Source: Streptomyces sp. NK15101 | Lineage (GTDB): Bacteria; Actinomycetota; Actinomycetes; Streptomycetales; Streptomycetaceae | Direction: 5' to 3' | Assembly (NCBI RefSeq): GCF_020400725.1 | Contig: NZ_JAINVG010000015.1 | Coordinates: 1-64,000 of the forward strand | Length of the DNA stretch: 64,000 nucleotides | In this document: in pieces, positions 62,481 to 64,000 of the stretch | Position numbering within the stretch: the stretch's first letter is position 1 | Layout: each line of letters opens with the position of its first letter | Notes under the pieces: generated by a model | What the model was told of the DNA's origin: nothing | What the model saw: only the letters and a program-made list of their open reading frames with translations | The model's database searches: none | Position numbers and translations under genes: made by a program

Positions 62481-64000
62481 ATGAGACGCAGAGCGAGATC
62501 GATCCTCGCCGCGGCTTCACTGCTGATCGCGGGAGTGGCGGCGGCGCCCGTCGCCGGAGCGCAGCCGAACGACCGGGACGGCGGCGACGCCCTCTCCGTG
62601 TGGCGGGCCGAGGTCACCGAGGAGCAGGTCCCGCTGCTCCTCGAAGCCGGTGCCGACGCCCATGAACTCACCGAGCAGGTCCCGGCGAAGGGCTCCGCGA
62701 CGGTCGAGCTCTTCCTCACCGGCCGGCAGGCCGGGCAGCTGCGCGGCCAGGGCGTCGAGATCGTCGAGCACAGCCTCACCGCCCAGACCGAGAAGCGGGT
62801 CGCCGCCGCCGGGGACGGCGTCTTCCGCCCGTACGGAGGACCGAACGGCCTCAAGCAGGAGATCCTGGACACCGCACGGGCCAACCCCGGCCTGACCAAG
62901 GTCGTCTCCATCGGCAAGACCCTCAGGGGCCAGGACATCCTCGCCCTCAAGCTGACCAAGGGCGCCCAGCGCACCAAGGACGGCTCGAAGCCCGCCACGC
63001 TGTACATGTCCAACCAGCACGCGCGCGAGTGGATCACCCCGGAGATGACCCGGCGGCTGATGCACCACTACCTCGACAACTACGGCAAGGACGAGCGGAT
63101 CACCCGCATCGTCGACTCCACCGAGCTGTGGTTCGTGCTCTCCGCCAACCCGGACGGCTACGACCACACGCACGCGGACCCCGCCAACCGGCAGTGGCGC
63201 AAGAACCTCCGCGACAACGACGGCGACGGGAGGATCGCCCCCGGCGACGGCGTCGACCTCAACCGCAACTTCGCCTACAAGTGGGGCTACGACAACGAGG
63301 GCTCGTCCCCCGACCCGGCCGACGAGACCTTCCGCGGCAAGGGCCCCATGTCGGAGCCCGAGACCCGTGCCCTCGACGCCTTCCAGAAGCGCATCGGCTT
63401 CGCGTACGGCATCAACTACCACTCGGCCGCCCAGCTCCTGCTGTACGGCGTCGGCTGGCAGGTCGCCACCGACACCCCCGACGACGTGGCGCTCAAGGCC
63501 CTCGCCGGCACCCCGCAGAAGTCCGCCGTGCCCGGCTACCGCCCGCAGGTCTCCTCGGAGCTCTACATCACCAACGGCGAGGCGGACGGACACGCCGCCA
63601 ACGTCAACGGGATGCAGATGTTCACCCCGGAGATGTCGACCTGCGCCACCGCCTCCCGCGTCGACCCGAACGACGCCTGGAACCCGGCCGACTGCGCCTC
63701 CGTCTTCACCTTCCCGGACGACGAGAAGCTGATCCAGGCCGAGTTCGCCAAGAACGTCCCCTTCGCGCTCGCCGTCGCCGAGACCGCCGCCCACCCGGAC
63801 CGGCCCGTCTCCCCGGTCGGCATCGACGCCCCCGACCTCACCCCGAAGACCTTCACCACCTCCTACGCCCGGGGCCAGGGGCAGCAGGTCGCCGTCACCG
63901 CGCGCAAGTCGCTGCGCGGCAAGACCCTCACGTACCGGATCAACGGCGGCCGCGTCCACAGCGAGGAGCTGGAGGCCTGGAAGGGCGGCGAGACCTTCGG
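62481..64000 (+). CDS. Secreted M14 zinc carboxypeptidase (cut by window edge)
   Basis: The first 506 residues of a secreted metallopeptidase. The signal peptide ends near AGA (about residue 26), followed by a propeptide-like region. The zinc site is HAREW (H180 and E183), with the third ligand H314 in INYHSAAQ and a candidate catalytic Glu434 in VAVAETAAH-like context. The substrate-binding Asn/Arg lies in DLNRNFAYKWGYD. It corresponds to carboxypeptidase T-like enzymes acting on extracellular peptides. The ATG at 62481 follows AGGGGGG. It is in no shorter frame and continues past the window. Confidence 0.93.
   Translation, partial: MRRRARSILAAASLLIAGVAAAPVAGAQPNDRDGGDALSVWRAEVTEEQVPLLLEAGADAHELTEQVPAKGSATVELFLTGRQAGQLRGQGVEIVEHSLTAQTEKRVAAAGDGVFRPYGGPNGLKQEILDTARANPGLTKVVSIGKTLRGQDILALKLTKGAQRTKDGSKPATLYMSNQHAREWITPEMTRRLMHHYLDNYGKDERITRIVDSTELWFVLSANPDGYDHTHADPANRQWRKNLRDNDGDGRIAPGDGVDLNRNFAYKWGYDNEGSSPDPADETFRGKGPMSEPETRALDAFQKRIGFAYGINYHSAAQLLLYGVGWQVATDTPDDVALKALAGTPQKSAVPGYRPQVSSELYITNGEADGHAANVNGMQMFTPEMSTCATASRVDPNDAWNPADCASVFTFPDDEKLIQAEFAKNVPFALAVAETAAHPDRPVSPVGIDAPDLTPKTFTTSYARGQGQQVAVTARKSLRGKTLTYRINGGRVHSEELEAWKGGETF

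Overview
The window is high-GC actinobacterial chromosome, almost certainly Streptomyces. GTG and TTG starts are frequent, third codon positions are nearly all G/C, and a long chaplin with a sortase signal, the sporulation regulator gene whiA and typical small Streptomyces families (SPW_0924-like, DUF6343-like) are present. From memory, the order polA ... rpsA-PAC2-coaE ... ogt ... uvrB-terD-terD-terC ... uvrA ... uvrC-rapZ-yvcK-whiA matches the conserved core of Streptomyces chromosomes, with accessory genes between the anchors. I saw no tRNA, rRNA, CRISPR array, insertion sequence or prophage.

Layout. 1-3.2 kb: 5' end of a secreted-protein gene, a PaaI-type thioesterase and a YdeP-type molybdopterin oxidoreductase, all on the minus strand. 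3.2-15.2 kb: polA behind five 23-bp tandem repeats, a serine hydrolase, a DUF4184 membrane protein, a secreted transglycosylase-like protein, an SPW_0924/DUF3068 pair, an HrpB helicase and a methyltransferase. 15.2-20 kb: rpsA with a clear housekeeping promoter and terminator, a PAC2 protein, coaE, a TPR protein, a small membrane protein and a lipoprotein. 20-26.3 kb: a coupled SNF2 helicase/SWIM pair, a chaplin and a DUF2293 pair. 26.3-33.6 kb: aminotransferase and divergent HxlR regulator, SDR with MerR regulator, VOC protein, uridine-kinase-like protein, coupled psuG-psuK and a cupin. 33.9-40.8 kb: secreted metallophosphatase-MFS-TolB-like run, a second MFS, ogt and an MHYT protein. 40.8-50 kb: uvrB, two TerD-family genes, terC behind a manganese riboswitch, an MHS transporter, a metallo-hydrolase and a mycothiol-type protein. 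50-64 kb: uvrA, a Rieske protein, an XRE regulator divergent from a secreted papain-like protein pair, an SDR, the uvrC-rapZ-yvcK-whiA operon and a truncated M14 carboxypeptidase.

How the genes work together. All three nucleotide-excision-repair genes (uvrA, uvrB, uvrC), DNA polymerase I and an O6-alkylguanine alkyltransferase are here. The strongest regulatory signal is a recurrent promoter of the RecA-independent (RecA-NDp/PafBC) DNA-damage type, with upstream box TTGTCAGTGGC-like, six bases, then TAnnnT. I read it directly before polA, ogt, uvrB and uvrC, where the start codon lies only 6-7 bases beyond the -10 (expected leaderless mRNAs). It also precedes the first terD, and in weaker form the metallo-hydrolase next to uvrA. 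Because uvrC, rapZ, yvcK and whiA overlap end to end, the uvrC copy would link DNA damage to whiA expression.

Other points for a second look: a pair of dispersed ~300-bp hairpin-rich intergenic elements, a tandem array grown from the 3' end of a merR gene, a relay of GTGA start/stop junctions made by a 26-bp duplication, a chaplin whose second domain lacks cysteines, and a TerD protein joined to a P-loop-less ATPase-like domain.
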